Assembly (NCBI RefSeq): GCF_009832905.1 | Contig: NZ_CP047135.1 | Coordinates: forward strand, 1,156,001-1,220,000 | DNA length: 64,000 bases | Direction of reading: 5' to 3' | Source: Stenotrophomonas sp. 364 | GTDB taxonomy: Bacteria > Pseudomonadota > Gammaproteobacteria > Xanthomonadales > Xanthomonadaceae | Part shown: positions 55,995-64,000 of the stretch, one piece after another | Layout of the letters: the number at the start of each line of letters is the position of its first letter | How positions within the stretch are numbered: the stretch's first letter is position 1 | Made by a program: the position numbers and the translations under genes | The notes under the pieces: model-generated | Told to the model about the DNA's origin: nothing | The model's database searches: none | The model's input: only the letters and a program-made list of their open reading frames with translations

Positions 55995-57484
55995 CCTCCT
56001 CCCTTGATCGCACTTCTTCGCTGCGGCCGCTGCGCCCGGTGCTGGTATCGGTGCTCGCGCTGGCGCTGGCTGCCTGTGCCAGCAGCCGCGGCCTGCAGCC
56101 GCAGGCCACGCTGCTGGATGCCGACAGCCTGCAGACCCAGCGCACCCTGTCTGCCGCCGGGCTGAGCCAGCCCGGCTGGCCGGCCACCGACTGGTGGCGC
56201 GCCTTGGGCGACCCGCAGCTGGACGCCCTGATCGCCGAAGGCCTGCAGCGCAACCCGGGCCTGGACGCGGCGGATGCACGCCTGCGCCAGGCCCGTGCCC
56301 AGATCGGTACCGCGCACGCCGAGCGCCTGCCCAGCGTGTCCGCCTCCGGCGGGTACACCGGCGTGCGCCTGCCCGAATCGATGGTCGGCGACGAACTCGG
56401 TGGCAGCTATGCCGGCAGCGGCCAGGCCTACCTGAGCTTCAGCTACGGCATCGACCTGTGGGGCGGCAAGCGCGCCGCCTGGGAAGCGGCCGTGGACAGC
56501 GGCCATGCCGCCGAAGTGGACGCGCAGGCCGCACGCCTGAACCTGTCGGCGGCCATCGCCGAGGCGTATGCGCAGCTGGGCTATGCCTACAAGTTGCATG
56601 ACGTGGCCAGCGAAGAGCTGGCGCGCTCCCAGAAGACCCTGGACCTGACCGCCCAGCGCCGCCGCGCCGGGATCGACAGCGACCTGCAGACCCGCCAGGC
56701 CGAAGCGCGCATTCCGGCTGCGCAGCAGCAGCAACAGGCCGCCCAGCAGCAGATCGACGAGGCCCGCACCGCGCTGGCTGCGCTGGTCGGGCAGGGCCCG
56801 GACCGCGGCCTGCAGATCGCGCGCCCGCAGGTGCTCAATCCGCTGGCGCTGCAGTTGCCCGGCGTGCTGCCCAGCGCGTTGCTCGGCCGCCGCCCGGACA
56901 TCGTCGCCGCGCGCTGGCGCGTGGAAGCGGCCAACCGCCAGATCCATGCGGCCAAGGCGCAGTTCTATCCCAGCCTCAACCTGACCGCGTTGGGCGGGGT
57001 GGTGTCCAGTGAAGTGGACCAGCTGCTCAAGAGCGGCTCCACCTTTGCCTTCCTCGGTCCGGCGCTGAGCCTGCCGATCTTCGATGGCGGCCGCCTGCGC
57101 GCCAACCTGGACAAGACCGACGCCCAGTACGACCTTGCCGTGGCCGACTACAACCAGTCGGTGGTGAACGCATTGCGCGACGTGGCCGACCAGGTCAACG
57201 CGGTGCGCTCGCTGGCCAGCCAGGCCGCGGCGCAGCAGCAGGCGGTGGACACCGCCCGCGCCGCCCATGACCTGGCCGAGCAGCGCTATCGCGCCGGCAT
57301 CGGCAGCTACCTCGAGGTGCTGGTGGTCGAAGAGCAGTTGCTGGTGTCCCAGCAGCGGCTGGCCGAACTGCAGTCCCGGCAGATCCTTGTTTCGGTGCGG
57401 CTGAGCCAGTCGCTGGGCGGTGGGTTCACCCCGTCCAGTGATACCGCCACGCTCGCCACCGCCCCTGATTCCACGCATTCCTGA
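55991..57484 (+). CDS. emrC: Outer membrane efflux channel, NodT family
   Basis: A 497-aa TolC-like lipoprotein (LVSVLALALAAC, Cys29). Two outer-membrane efflux repeats: about 70-270 (DWWRALGDPQLDALIAEGLQ at the start) and 290-480 (LLGRRPDIVAARWRVEAANR; LGGVVSSEVDQLLKSGS). It completes a tripartite pump with EmrA and EmrB. Its position between regulator and adaptor is the S. maltophilia emrCAB arrangement, unlike E. coli emrRAB where TolC is elsewhere. Confidence 0.9.
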   Translation: MTSSLDRTSSLRPLRPVLVSVLALALAACASSRGLQPQATLLDADSLQTQRTLSAAGLSQPGWPATDWWRALGDPQLDALIAEGLQRNPGLDAADARLRQARAQIGTAHAERLPSVSASGGYTGVRLPESMVGDELGGSYAGSGQAYLSFSYGIDLWGGKRAAWEAAVDSGHAAEVDAQAARLNLSAAIAEAYAQLGYAYKLHDVASEELARSQKTLDLTAQRRRAGIDSDLQTRQAEARIPAAQQQQQAAQQQIDEARTALAALVGQGPDRGLQIARPQVLNPLALQLPGVLPSALLGRRPDIVAARWRVEAANRQIHAAKAQFYPSLNLTALGGVVSSEVDQLLKSGSTFAFLGPALSLPIFDGGRLRANLDKTDAQYDLAVADYNQSVVNALRDVADQVNAVRSLASQAAAQQQAVDTARAAHDLAEQRYRAGIGSYLEVLVVEEQLLVSQQRLAELQSRQILVSVRLSQSLGGGFTPSSDTATLATAPDSTHS

Positions 57485-57494
57485 GACACATCCC

Positions 57495-58676
57495 ATGAGC
57501 CAGACATCCGCTCCCGCTGCCGCCCCGGCAGCTCCGTCCCGTCGCGGCAAGCTGCTGCGCGGCCTGTTGGTCATCGTGGTGCTGCTGCTGGCGGCGCTGG
57601 CGCTGTGGTACTTCATGTTCGGCCGCTGGTTCGAAGACACCGACGACGCCTACGTACAGGGCAACCAGGTCCAGATCACCCCGCTGGTGAGCGGTACCGT
57701 GGTGGCGATCAATGCCGATGACGGCATGCGCGTGGAGCGTGGCCAGCTGCTGGTGCAGCTGGACCCGGCCGACACCGAAGTGGCGCTGCAGCAGGCCGAA
57801 GCCAACCTGGCCAAGACCGTGCGCCAGACCCGCGGCCTGTACCGCAGCGTGGAAGGCGCCCAGGCGGATTTGAATGCCCGCCAGGTGACCCTCAAGCGCG
57901 TCCGCGACGACTTCAACCGCCGCAAGGGCCTGGCCGCCAGCGGTGCGATCTCCAACGAAGAACTGGCCCACGCCCGCGATGAGCTGGCCGCCGCCGAAGC
58001 GGCCGTGGCCGGGTCGCGCGAGACCTTCGAGCGCAACAATGCGCTGGTCGATGACACCGTGATTGCCACCCAGCCGGACGTGCAGGCGGCTGCGGCGCAG
58101 CTGCGCCAGGCCTACCTCAACAATGCCCGCGCGGGCATCGTGGCACCGGTGTCGGGCTATGTCGCCCGTCGTTCGGTGCAGGTGGGCCAGCGCGTGCAGC
58201 CGGGCAACGCGCTGATGGCCGTTGTGCCGACCGAACAGATGTGGGTGGAAGCCAACTTCAAGGAAACCCAGCTGCGCCACATGCGCCTGGGCCAGGAAGT
58301 GGAGCTGCGTTCGGACCTGTACGGCGGTGATGTGACCTACAAGGGCCGCATCGACAGCCTGGGCCTGGGCACCGGTTCGGCGTTCTCGCTGCTGCCGGCA
58401 CAGAACGCCAGCGGCAACTGGATCAAGATCGTGCAGCGCGTGCCGGTGCGCATCGCCATCGATGCCAAGCAGCTGGCCGAACACCCGCTGCGCATCGGCC
58501 TGTCGATCAAGGCCGAAGTGAGCCTGCGCGACCAGAAGGGCACGGTGCTGCCGACCCAGGCCGCCAAGGGCCAGGTGTTCGACACCGACGTCTACGCCAA
58601 GCAGCTGCACAGCGCCGATGACGCGATCCACGCGATCATCCAGCGCAACCTGCCGCAGCAGGCCAAGGCGAGCTGA
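57495..58676 (+). CDS. emrA: Periplasmic adaptor EmrA
   Basis: A 393-aa membrane-fusion protein. One membrane helix at about 22-42 (LLVIVVLLLAALALWYFMFG), TDDAYVQGNQVQITPLVSG opening the lipoyl half, a coiled-coil hairpin (about 95-210), the second lipoyl half (ARAGIVAPVSGYVARRSVQV) and beta-barrel (MWVEANFKETQLRHMRLGQ). It links EmrB to the EmrC channel. Start 57495 is 10 nt after emrC. Confidence 0.93.
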   Translation: MSQTSAPAAAPAAPSRRGKLLRGLLVIVVLLLAALALWYFMFGRWFEDTDDAYVQGNQVQITPLVSGTVVAINADDGMRVERGQLLVQLDPADTEVALQQAEANLAKTVRQTRGLYRSVEGAQADLNARQVTLKRVRDDFNRRKGLAASGAISNEELAHARDELAAAEAAVAGSRETFERNNALVDDTVIATQPDVQAAAAQLRQAYLNNARAGIVAPVSGYVARRSVQVGQRVQPGNALMAVVPTEQMWVEANFKETQLRHMRLGQEVELRSDLYGGDVTYKGRIDSLGLGTGSAFSLLPAQNASGNWIKIVQRVPVRIAIDAKQLAEHPLRIGLSIKAEVSLRDQKGTVLPTQAAKGQVFDTDVYAKQLHSADDAIHAIIQRNLPQQAKAS

Positions 58677-58683
58677 GGTCACC

Positions 58684-60270
58684 ATGTCCGCCCAAGCTCC
58701 AGCCGCGCCCGGCAATCCGGGCGCACCGGCGGCGCCCAGTGCGGCCGCCGGCTTCCTGCCACCGAGTGTGGCCCTGTGCACCGTGGGGCTGGCGATGGCC
58801 TCGTTCATGCAGGTGCTCGACACCACCATCGCCAACGTGTCGCTGCCCACCATCGCCGGTAACCTCGGCGCCAGTTCGCAGCAGGCCACCTGGGTGATCA
58901 CCTCGTTCGCGGTGAGCACCGCGATCGCGCTGCCCCTGACCGGTTGGCTCAGCCGCCGCTTCGGCGAACGCAAGCTGTTCGTCTGGGCGACGCTGGCCTT
59001 CGTGATCACCTCGCTGCTGTGCGGTCTGGCCCAGAGCATGGGCATGCTGGTGCTGTCGCGCGCGCTGCAGGGCTTCGTCGCCGGTCCGATGTACCCGATC
59101 ACGCAGTCGTTGCTGGTGTCGATCTACCCGCGCGAGAAACGCGGGCAGGCGCTGGCGCTGCTGGCCATGATCACGGTGGTGGCACCGATCTGCGGCCCGA
59201 TCCTGGGCGGCTGGATCACCGACAACTACAGTTGGGAATGGATCTTCCTGATCAATGTGCCGTTGGGCATCTTCGCGGCGATGGTGGTGGGCAGCCAGTT
59301 GAAGGGCCGCCCGGAGCACATCGAGAAGCCCAAGATGGATTACGTCGGCCTGATCACGCTGGTGATCGGTGTGGGCGCGCTGCAGCTGGTGCTCGACCTG
59401 GGCAACGACGAAGACTGGTTCGCTTCGACCAAGATCGTGGTGCTGGCCTGCGTGGCGGTGGTGGCACTGGCGGTGTTCCTGATCTGGGAGTTGACCGACA
59501 AGGATCCGATCGTGGACCTGAAGCTGTTCCGGCACCGAAATTTCCGCGCCGGGACGTTGGCGATGGTGGTGGCGTATGCGGCCTTCTTCAGTGTGTCGCT
59601 GCTGATTCCGCAGTGGTTGCAGCGCGACATGGGCTACACGGCGATCTGGGCGGGCCTGGCGACGGCGCCGATCGGTATCCTGCCGGTGATCATGACGCCG
59701 TTCGTGGGCAAGTACGCCTCGCGCTTCGACATGCGCATGATCGCCTCGTTCGCGTTCGTGTTTCTGTCCTTCACCAGTTTCATGCGCTCGGACTTCAACC
59801 TGCAGGTGGACTATGCCCACGTGGCAGGCGTGCAGTTGATCATGGGTATTGGCGTGGCGCTGTTCTTCATGCCGGTGCTGCAGATTCTGCTGTCGGACCT
59901 GGACGGGCGCGAGATTGCGGCCGGCTCGGGCCTGGCGACGTTCCTGCGCACCTTGGGCGGCAGCTTCGCGGCCTCGCTGACGACGTGGCTGTGGGCGCGC
60001 CGGACGCAGGTGCACCACGCGGATCTGACCGAGCACATTTCGGCGTATCAGCCGGGCATGCAGGAGCAGGTGGCGGCGATGGGGCAGGGCAACCTGCAAC
60101 AGGGGGCGGCAGCGCTGAACAACATGATCAACCACCAGGCATCGCAGATGGGCTTCAACGACATCTTCTTCCTGTTGGGCTGGATTTTCCTGGCGATCAT
60201 CGCCTTCCTGTGGCTGGCCAAGCCGCCGTTTGGTGCAGGGGCGGGTGCGGCGTCGGCCGGCGGGCATTGA
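58684..60270 (+). CDS. emrB: MFS multidrug efflux transporter EmrB (DHA2)
   Basis: A 528-aa 14-helix proton antiporter. DHA2 signatures: FMQVLDTTIANVSLPTIAGN, GWLSRRFGERKLFVWATLAF (motif A), RALQGFVAGPMYPITQ and the helix-5 motif APICGPILGGWITDNYSWEW (motif C). It exports hydrophobic toxicants through EmrA-EmrC. It follows emrA by 7 nt and is followed by a terminator. Confidence 0.95.
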   Translation: MSAQAPAAPGNPGAPAAPSAAAGFLPPSVALCTVGLAMASFMQVLDTTIANVSLPTIAGNLGASSQQATWVITSFAVSTAIALPLTGWLSRRFGERKLFVWATLAFVITSLLCGLAQSMGMLVLSRALQGFVAGPMYPITQSLLVSIYPREKRGQALALLAMITVVAPICGPILGGWITDNYSWEWIFLINVPLGIFAAMVVGSQLKGRPEHIEKPKMDYVGLITLVIGVGALQLVLDLGNDEDWFASTKIVVLACVAVVALAVFLIWELTDKDPIVDLKLFRHRNFRAGTLAMVVAYAAFFSVSLLIPQWLQRDMGYTAIWAGLATAPIGILPVIMTPFVGKYASRFDMRMIASFAFVFLSFTSFMRSDFNLQVDYAHVAGVQLIMGIGVALFFMPVLQILLSDLDGREIAAGSGLATFLRTLGGSFAASLTTWLWARRTQVHHADLTEHISAYQPGMQEQVAAMGQGNLQQGAAALNNMINHQASQMGFNDIFFLLGWIFLAIIAFLWLAKPPFGAGAGAASAGGH

Positions 60271-60291
60271 TCGGCGTCTGATCTGGAAACG

Positions 60292-60322
60292 AAAAAACCC
60301 CGTCGAAAGACGGGGTTTTTTT
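60292..60322 (+). terminator. Rho-independent terminator of the emr operon
   Basis: ACCCCGTC-GAAA-GACGGGGT with A6 before and T7 after (60292-60322), about 20 nt after emrB. Confidence 0.9.
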
Positions 60323-60409
60323 GTGGGTGCTAGTTAAGAGCAAGGGCAGGGCAAGAGCAGGGCAACAGCAACAGCAACAGCAACTCATTTGCACTGCCAC
60401 TGGCTTGGT
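60323..60409. other. Short tandem repeats before hairpin E
   Basis: No gene. GCAAGGGCAGG-type units degrade into GCAACA repeated three to four times (about 60361-60384), up to the left arm of hairpin E. Confidence 0.6.
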
Positions 60410-60510
60410 CGGGTACGGGTGGATTGTCGGGACACGCCGCAAGTACGTCCTTGTAGGCTCGTTCGCGCCATCCATGGCGCTCTACGGTCCCGCCAACCCA
60501 CCCGTACCCG
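60410..60510 (-). repeat. Long-hairpin element E
   Basis: Arms 60410-60433 and 60487-60510 pair over 24 positions, with one A-C (U-G on the minus strand) and one T-C mismatch. Minus-strand core: GCGCC-AUGGAU-GGCGC and UAC-AAGGAC-GUA, the latter within ACAAGGACGU, an excellent match to the RsmA/CsrA consensus. Confidence 0.8.
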
Positions 60511-60672
60511 CCATTGAAAGTGAGTCGGTGCGTGACGAAGAGCCGACAGCCGAAAAGCCGAAAAGCCGAGAAGCGAAGCATCAAAGGAGCAAGGCGCAAG
60601 GCAGCCGACCAACGGTCGGCTCTACCGCGAGGTTGTGTTGTTGTTCCGTGGTCACCGGCCCACTGTCTGGGG
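60511..60672. other. Spacer between hairpins E and F
   Basis: No gene. It contains a SMAG element at 60600-60625 (palindrome GCCGACC-AAC-GGTCGGC + TCTAC) and an AAAGCCGA-rich run at about 60549-60573. Confidence 0.7.
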
Positions 60673-60773
60673 CGGGGGTGTGTGGGTTCGCGGGACCGTT
60701 GGGCGCCATGGATGGCGCTCACGAGCCTCCAGGGATGGATTCACGGCGTGTCCCGCGAACCCACACACCCCCG
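60673..60773 (+). repeat. Long-hairpin element F
   Basis: Arms 60673-60696 and 60750-60773 pair perfectly over 24 bp. Plus-strand core: GGGCGCC-AUGGAU-GGCGCUC (one G-U on this strand only) and UCC-AGGGAU-GGA. A low-complexity GCTCTGGCCCTGGCTCCAGC stretch follows at about 60803-60840. Confidence 0.85.
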
Positions 60774-60873
60774 ACCACCCCGTCGCACGCGCACAACCAA
60801 CGCTCCGGCTCTGGCCCTGGCTCCAGCTCTTGCTTCAGCTTCTAAAAAAAAAGACCCCCAAACCCCAGACATG

Positions 60874-60896
60874 AAAAAACCCGCTTGCGCGGGTTT
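60874..60896 (-). terminator. Terminator of tRNA-Leu copy 1
   Basis: Minus-strand hairpin AAACCCGC-GCAA-GCGGGTTTTTT, about 18 nt past the tRNA 3' end. Confidence 0.88.
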
Positions 60897-60913
60897 GATC
60901 ATTGTCTGAGTCG

Positions 60914-61000
60914 TGGTGCCCAGGAGAGGACTCGAACCTCCACGAAGTTGCCCCCGCTAGCACCTGAAGCTAGTGCGTCTACCAATTCCGCCACCTGGGC
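60914..61000 (-). tRNA. tRNA-Leu (CAG), copy 1
   Basis: An 87-nt tRNA including encoded CCA. Acceptor GCCCAGG/CCTGGGC, D arm GGCGGAATTGGTAGACGC, anticodon loop TTCAGGT giving CAG (reads CUG), a long variable arm as in all tRNA-Leu, T arm GGTTCGAGTCC. Own promoter on the minus strand: TTGACA (61038-61043), 17 bp, CAGAAT (61015-61020). Confidence 0.97.
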
Positions 61001-61151
61001 GACTCAGGAGGGGAATTCTGCGGGAGAACCGAGAATGTGTCAACAGCATTTCGCAGGAAATGTTGATGGTCGCGTACGACCGCGTCACCGCTCTGCATGG
61101 TGCAGGCATCGCGCGTACAGCCCGTCGCGTGTCATCGAAACCCCGGATACG

Positions 61152-61174
61152 AAAAAACCCGCTTGCGCGGGTTT
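61152..61174 (-). terminator. Terminator of tRNA-Leu copy 2
   Basis: The same hairpin as for copy 1 (AAACCCGC-GCAA-GCGGGTT plus T-run), about 18 nt past the tRNA. Confidence 0.88.
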
Positions 61175-61191
61175 GATCATTTACTGAGTCA

Positions 61192-61278
61192 TGGTGCCCA
61201 GGAGAGGACTCGAACCTCCACGAAGTTGCCCCCGCTAGCACCTGAAGCTAGTGCGTCTACCAATTCCGCCACCTGGGC
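61192..61278 (-). tRNA. tRNA-Leu (CAG), copy 2
   Basis: Identical in sequence to copy 1. Own promoter TTGACA (61316-61321), 17-bp spacer, CATAAT (61293-61298). The conserved block extends a little beyond the gene (GAGTCGCCC upstream side and the terminator downstream). Confidence 0.97.
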
Positions 61279-61431
61279 GACTCAGGGGGCGAATTATGCG
61301 GAAGCACTGGAGGGCTGTCAATGCATGGCGACCCGGTTTCCGTGCAGGTCGCACTGGCGAGTGCGGGCGTGACTTGACCCCGGCAACACACGCTGAAAAT
61401 ACTCGTCCCACCTGGCAGCAAAGGCGGTCCC

Positions 61432-62118
61432 ATGGCGAGCCCCATCCTGCATTTTCATCCGCTGTCCTCGTGCTGCCAGAAGGTGCTGATCGCCGCCAAC
61501 GTGCTGGGCGTATCGCTGGACATGCGGCTGTTGAACCTGGGCGACCCGGTCGAGCGCGCAGCGTTCCGGGCGCTGTGGCCGCTGGGCAAGATGCCGCTGC
61601 TGGTCGAGCAGGGCGCCCCCATCGGCGAGACCAGCATCATCATCGAGCACCTGCAGCTCCACCATGCCGCCGAAGGGGCGCGGCTGATTCCGCAGGATCC
61701 TGCGCAGGCGCTGGCGGTGCGCTTCTGGGACCGGGTCTGCGACCTGTACGTGATGGCGCCGATGCAGGCGCTGACCGCTGCCTTGCTGCAGCCGGCCAGC
61801 GATGCTGGTGGCGCCGCGACCGCGGCCGCCCGCGCGACGCTGCTCAACAGCTATGCCCTCCTGGACCGGCAGGTGGACGGGCGGCGCTGGTTGGCGGGCG
61901 AAGCGTTCACCCTGGCCGACTGCGCTGCGGCACCGGCGCTGTTCTATGCAGTGGCTTACGTGCCAGTGCCGGAGGCGCACGTGGCACTGTCTGCCTACGT
62001 GGAGCGGCTGATGGCGCACGCGGCGGTGGCGGCGGTGATCGACGCGGCCCGGCCGTGGTTCAAGTATTTTCCGGGGCGGGCAGGGTTGGCGCGCCGTTAC
62101 TACGATCCCGAGGCTTGA
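61432..62118 (+). CDS. Glutathione S-transferase family protein
   Basis: A 228-aa protein. N-terminal thioredoxin-like domain with LHFHPLSSCCQKVLIAANVL (Ser/Cys near the active site), the cis-Pro region KMPLLVEQGAPIGETSIIIE (ETSII binds the glutathione gamma-glutamyl group), and a helical C-terminal domain with WLAGEAFTLADCAAAPALF. Substrate not predictable. It lies on the opposite strand between tRNA-Leu copies 2 and 3. Confidence 0.88.
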   Translation: MASPILHFHPLSSCCQKVLIAANVLGVSLDMRLLNLGDPVERAAFRALWPLGKMPLLVEQGAPIGETSIIIEHLQLHHAAEGARLIPQDPAQALAVRFWDRVCDLYVMAPMQALTAALLQPASDAGGAATAAARATLLNSYALLDRQVDGRRWLAGEAFTLADCAAAPALFYAVAYVPVPEAHVALSAYVERLMAHAAVAAVIDAARPWFKYFPGRAGLARRYYDPEA

Positions 62119-62153
62119 CCCGCCCTATCCGGGAGGGCCGGAGGCCAGAAACG

Positions 62154-62176
62154 AAAAAACCCGCTTGCGCGGGTTT
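62154..62176 (-). terminator. Terminator of tRNA-Leu copy 3
   Basis: The same hairpin as for copies 1 and 2. Its T-run end lies 36 nt from the GST stop codon. Confidence 0.88.
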
Positions 62177-62193
62177 GATCATTTACTGAGTCA

Positions 62194-62280
62194 TGGTGCC
62201 CAGGAGAGGACTCGAACCTCCACGAAGTTGCCCCCGCTAGCACCTGAAGCTAGTGCGTCTACCAATTCCGCCACCTGGGC
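62194..62280 (-). tRNA. tRNA-Leu (CAG), copy 3
   Basis: Identical to copies 1 and 2. Own promoter TTGACA (62318-62323), 17-bp spacer, CACAAT (62295-62300). It lies divergently to rnr, whose control region overlaps its promoter region. Confidence 0.97.
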
Positions 62281-62408
62281 GACTCAGGAGGCGAATTGTG
62301 AAGATGCCGCCGAGGCTTGTCAACGGTTTTGTTAAATTTCTTCACAAACCTGCATATGCCGCGCCCATGACCGGTTCTGCACACTGTCAGCGGTTACCAT
62401 GGAGGCCA

Positions 62409-64000
62409 ATGAAACCAAAGAAACCGACCCAGGGCGCGAAAGCCCCCAAGTCCCCGGCGCCCAAGCAGGCTGCCGGTCCGTCGGGCAAGCCCCGCGCTGC
62501 CGCCAAGAAGGCCGGCAAGCTGCCACCGTGGATGCCCGAATCAATGAACACCCCAGCGCCGCCGCGCGGTGGCAAGCGGTCCGGCCCCAAGCCGGATGCC
62601 GGCGCGCCGATCCCGACCCGTCGCCGCCCGCACCCGACTGCTGCCGACATGAACGTGATCGACCCCCATGCCGCGCGTGAGGCCGAGCGCTATGCGCAGC
62701 CCATCGCAAGCCGCGAAGCCATCCTGCAGCTGCTGGACCGCTGCGACGGCCCGCAGACCGCCGAGGAAATCGGCATCCATCTCGGCCTGACCGAACCCGA
62801 CCGCGCCGACGCGCTGGGCAAGCGTCTGGGCGCGATGGTGCGCGATGGACAGCTGGTGCAGAACCGCCGCGGCGGTTTCGCCCCGGTGCAGGCCACCAAC
62901 CTCATCACCGGCGTGGTCATCGCCAACCCGGAAGGCTTCGGCTTCCTGCGTCCGGTGGAGGGCGGGGATGACCTGTTCCTGCCGCCGTATGAAATGCGCA
63001 AGGTCATGCACGGCGACCGCGTGCTGGCCAACGTGACCGGCATCGATCGCCGCGGCCGTCGCGAGGGCAGCATCGCCCGCGTGCTTGAGCGCGGCATGAC
63101 CCGCCTGATCGGCCGCTTCAGCGTCGAGTTCGGCATCAATTACGTGGTGCCCGACGACAAGCGCGTGCAGCGCAACGTGCAGATTCCGCCGGACCAGACC
63201 GGCGACGCCCGCGACGGCCAGCTGGTGGTCTGCGAGCTGACCCAGGCGCCGGATACCCGCCGCCCGCCGATCGGCCGCATCATCGCCGTGCTGGGCGACA
63301 AGCTCACCGCCTCGCTGATCGTGGAAACCGCCATCCACGGCCATGAACTGCCTTTCGAGTTCCCGCAGGACGTGCTCAACCAGGCCGCGTCGGTGCCGCT
63401 GGTTGTCGAACCGGCCATGCTGGGCAACCGCGTGGACCTGCGCAGCACGCCGCTGGTGACCATCGACGGTGAGGACGCCAAGGACTTCGATGACGCGGTG
63501 TTCTGCGAACCGAATGCCGAAGGTTTCCGCCTGGTGGTGGCCATCGCCGACGTGTCCAACTACGTCCGCCCCGGCACGCCGCTGGATGACGAAGCGCAGA
63601 AGCGCGCCACCTCGGTCTATTTCCCGGGTTTTGTGGTGCCGATGCTGCCCGAGACGCTGTCCAACGGCATCTGCTCATTGATGCCCAAGGTCGACCGCAT
63701 GTGTTTCGTCTGCGACATGCAGGTGAACCGCGACGGCGAGGTGATCCATTCGCGCTTCTACGAAGCGGTGATGAATTCGCACGCCCGCCTGACCTACAAC
63801 CAGGTCTGGCAGGCGGTCGGTGAAAACGACCCGGCAGTACGCAAGGAAATCGCTGCGGTGCTGCCGCAGGTCGAGCGCCTGCACCAGCTGTACAAGGTGC
63901 TGGCCAAGGCCCGTACCAAGCGCGGCGCGATCGAGTTCGAATCGTCTGAAGTGCGCTTCGTGCTCGACAACACCGGCGAAGTGACCCAGGCCGGCATGCT
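62409..64000 (+). CDS. rnr: Ribonuclease R, 5' part (cut by window end)
   Basis: The first 530 codons of a 3'-5' exoribonuclease that degrades structured RNA. A basic Lys/Pro/Ala-rich N-terminus (MKPKKPTQGAKAPKSPAPKQ, to about residue 75) is followed by a helix-turn-helix region, cold-shock domains (GVVIANPEGFGFLRPVEGG) and the RNB domain start TIDGEDAKDFDDAVF with the catalytic Asp cluster. ATG 62409 has GGAGG close upstream. The frame is open to the window edge, so the end is not seen. Confidence 0.93.
   Translation, partial: MKPKKPTQGAKAPKSPAPKQAAGPSGKPRAAAKKAGKLPPWMPESMNTPAPPRGGKRSGPKPDAGAPIPTRRRPHPTAADMNVIDPHAAREAERYAQPIASREAILQLLDRCDGPQTAEEIGIHLGLTEPDRADALGKRLGAMVRDGQLVQNRRGGFAPVQATNLITGVVIANPEGFGFLRPVEGGDDLFLPPYEMRKVMHGDRVLANVTGIDRRGRREGSIARVLERGMTRLIGRFSVEFGINYVVPDDKRVQRNVQIPPDQTGDARDGQLVVCELTQAPDTRRPPIGRIIAVLGDKLTASLIVETAIHGHELPFEFPQDVLNQAASVPLVVEPAMLGNRVDLRSTPLVTIDGEDAKDFDDAVFCEPNAEGFRLVVAIADVSNYVRPGTPLDDEAQKRATSVYFPGFVVPMLPETLSNGICSLMPKVDRMCFVCDMQVNRDGEVIHSRFYEAVMNSHARLTYNQVWQAVGENDPAVRKEIAAVLPQVERLHQLYKVLAKARTKRGAIEFESSEVRFVLDNTGEVTQAGM

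Noticed and set aside
60874..62408. tRNA-linked genomic island
   Set aside because: Three tRNA copies look like att sites, but no integrase or mobility gene is present and the intervening gene is a plain GST.

Overview
The window is a stretch of high-GC gammaproteobacterial chromosome from the Xanthomonadaceae, most likely a Stenotrophomonas (S. maltophilia complex). Three things point there: GTAG-headed palindromic repeats of the SMAG type throughout the intergenic DNA, an emrR-emrC-emrA-emrB efflux operon, and xanthomonad versions of the core genes. There is no prophage, integrase, transposase or CRISPR array.

The backbone is the ancient gammaproteobacterial block, here in the order accA - lipoprotein - dnaE - rnhB - lpxB - lpxA - fabZ - lpxD - bamA - rseP - dxr - cdsA - uppS - frr - pyrH - tsf - rpsB (all minus strand) and then map - glnD - dapD - arsC-like - dapE (plus strand). 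It joins lipid A synthesis, outer-membrane assembly, isoprenoid and phospholipid precursors, translation and lysine/nitrogen metabolism. Accessory DNA sits at a few seams: an AT-rich secreted-protein gene between bamA and lpxD, where skp is absent; an AIM24 gene and an HDOD-GGDEF gene between pyrH and tsf; and a Csu-type chaperone-usher pilus cluster (31281-37031) between rpsB and map.

Left end (1-4908): a partial unknown gene, a PadR/HAAS membrane pair with a probable operator, an intracellular PHA depolymerase, a methyltransferase and a HemJ-like membrane protein. After dapE come a Qnr-like pentapeptide protein, a Sel1 lipoprotein, asnB behind an apparent Asn-codon attenuator, a Kef-type antiporter, a penicillin acylase-type hydrolase, a bacterioferritin without the usual haem Met, parC, an AraC regulator, the emr operon, three identical tRNA-Leu(CAG) genes with a GST gene between two of them, and the start of rnr, cut by the window edge.

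The most unusual element is a family of six long hairpins in three inverted pairs (11053/11526, 28548/28981, 60410/60673). Each has a 24-28 bp stem whose sequence differs between copies, closed by a conserved core that folds into two small hairpins. Read on one particular strand, nearly every apical loop is a hexaloop of the form ANGGAY, the signature of a CsrA/RsmA site, and all the one-sided stem mismatches become G-U pairs on that same strand. I infer a dispersed family of structured RNAs that may bind RsmA. A second regulatory find is the asnB leader: a 32-codon peptide with five Asn codons, then a terminator whose 5' arm can pair instead with the end of the peptide sequence.
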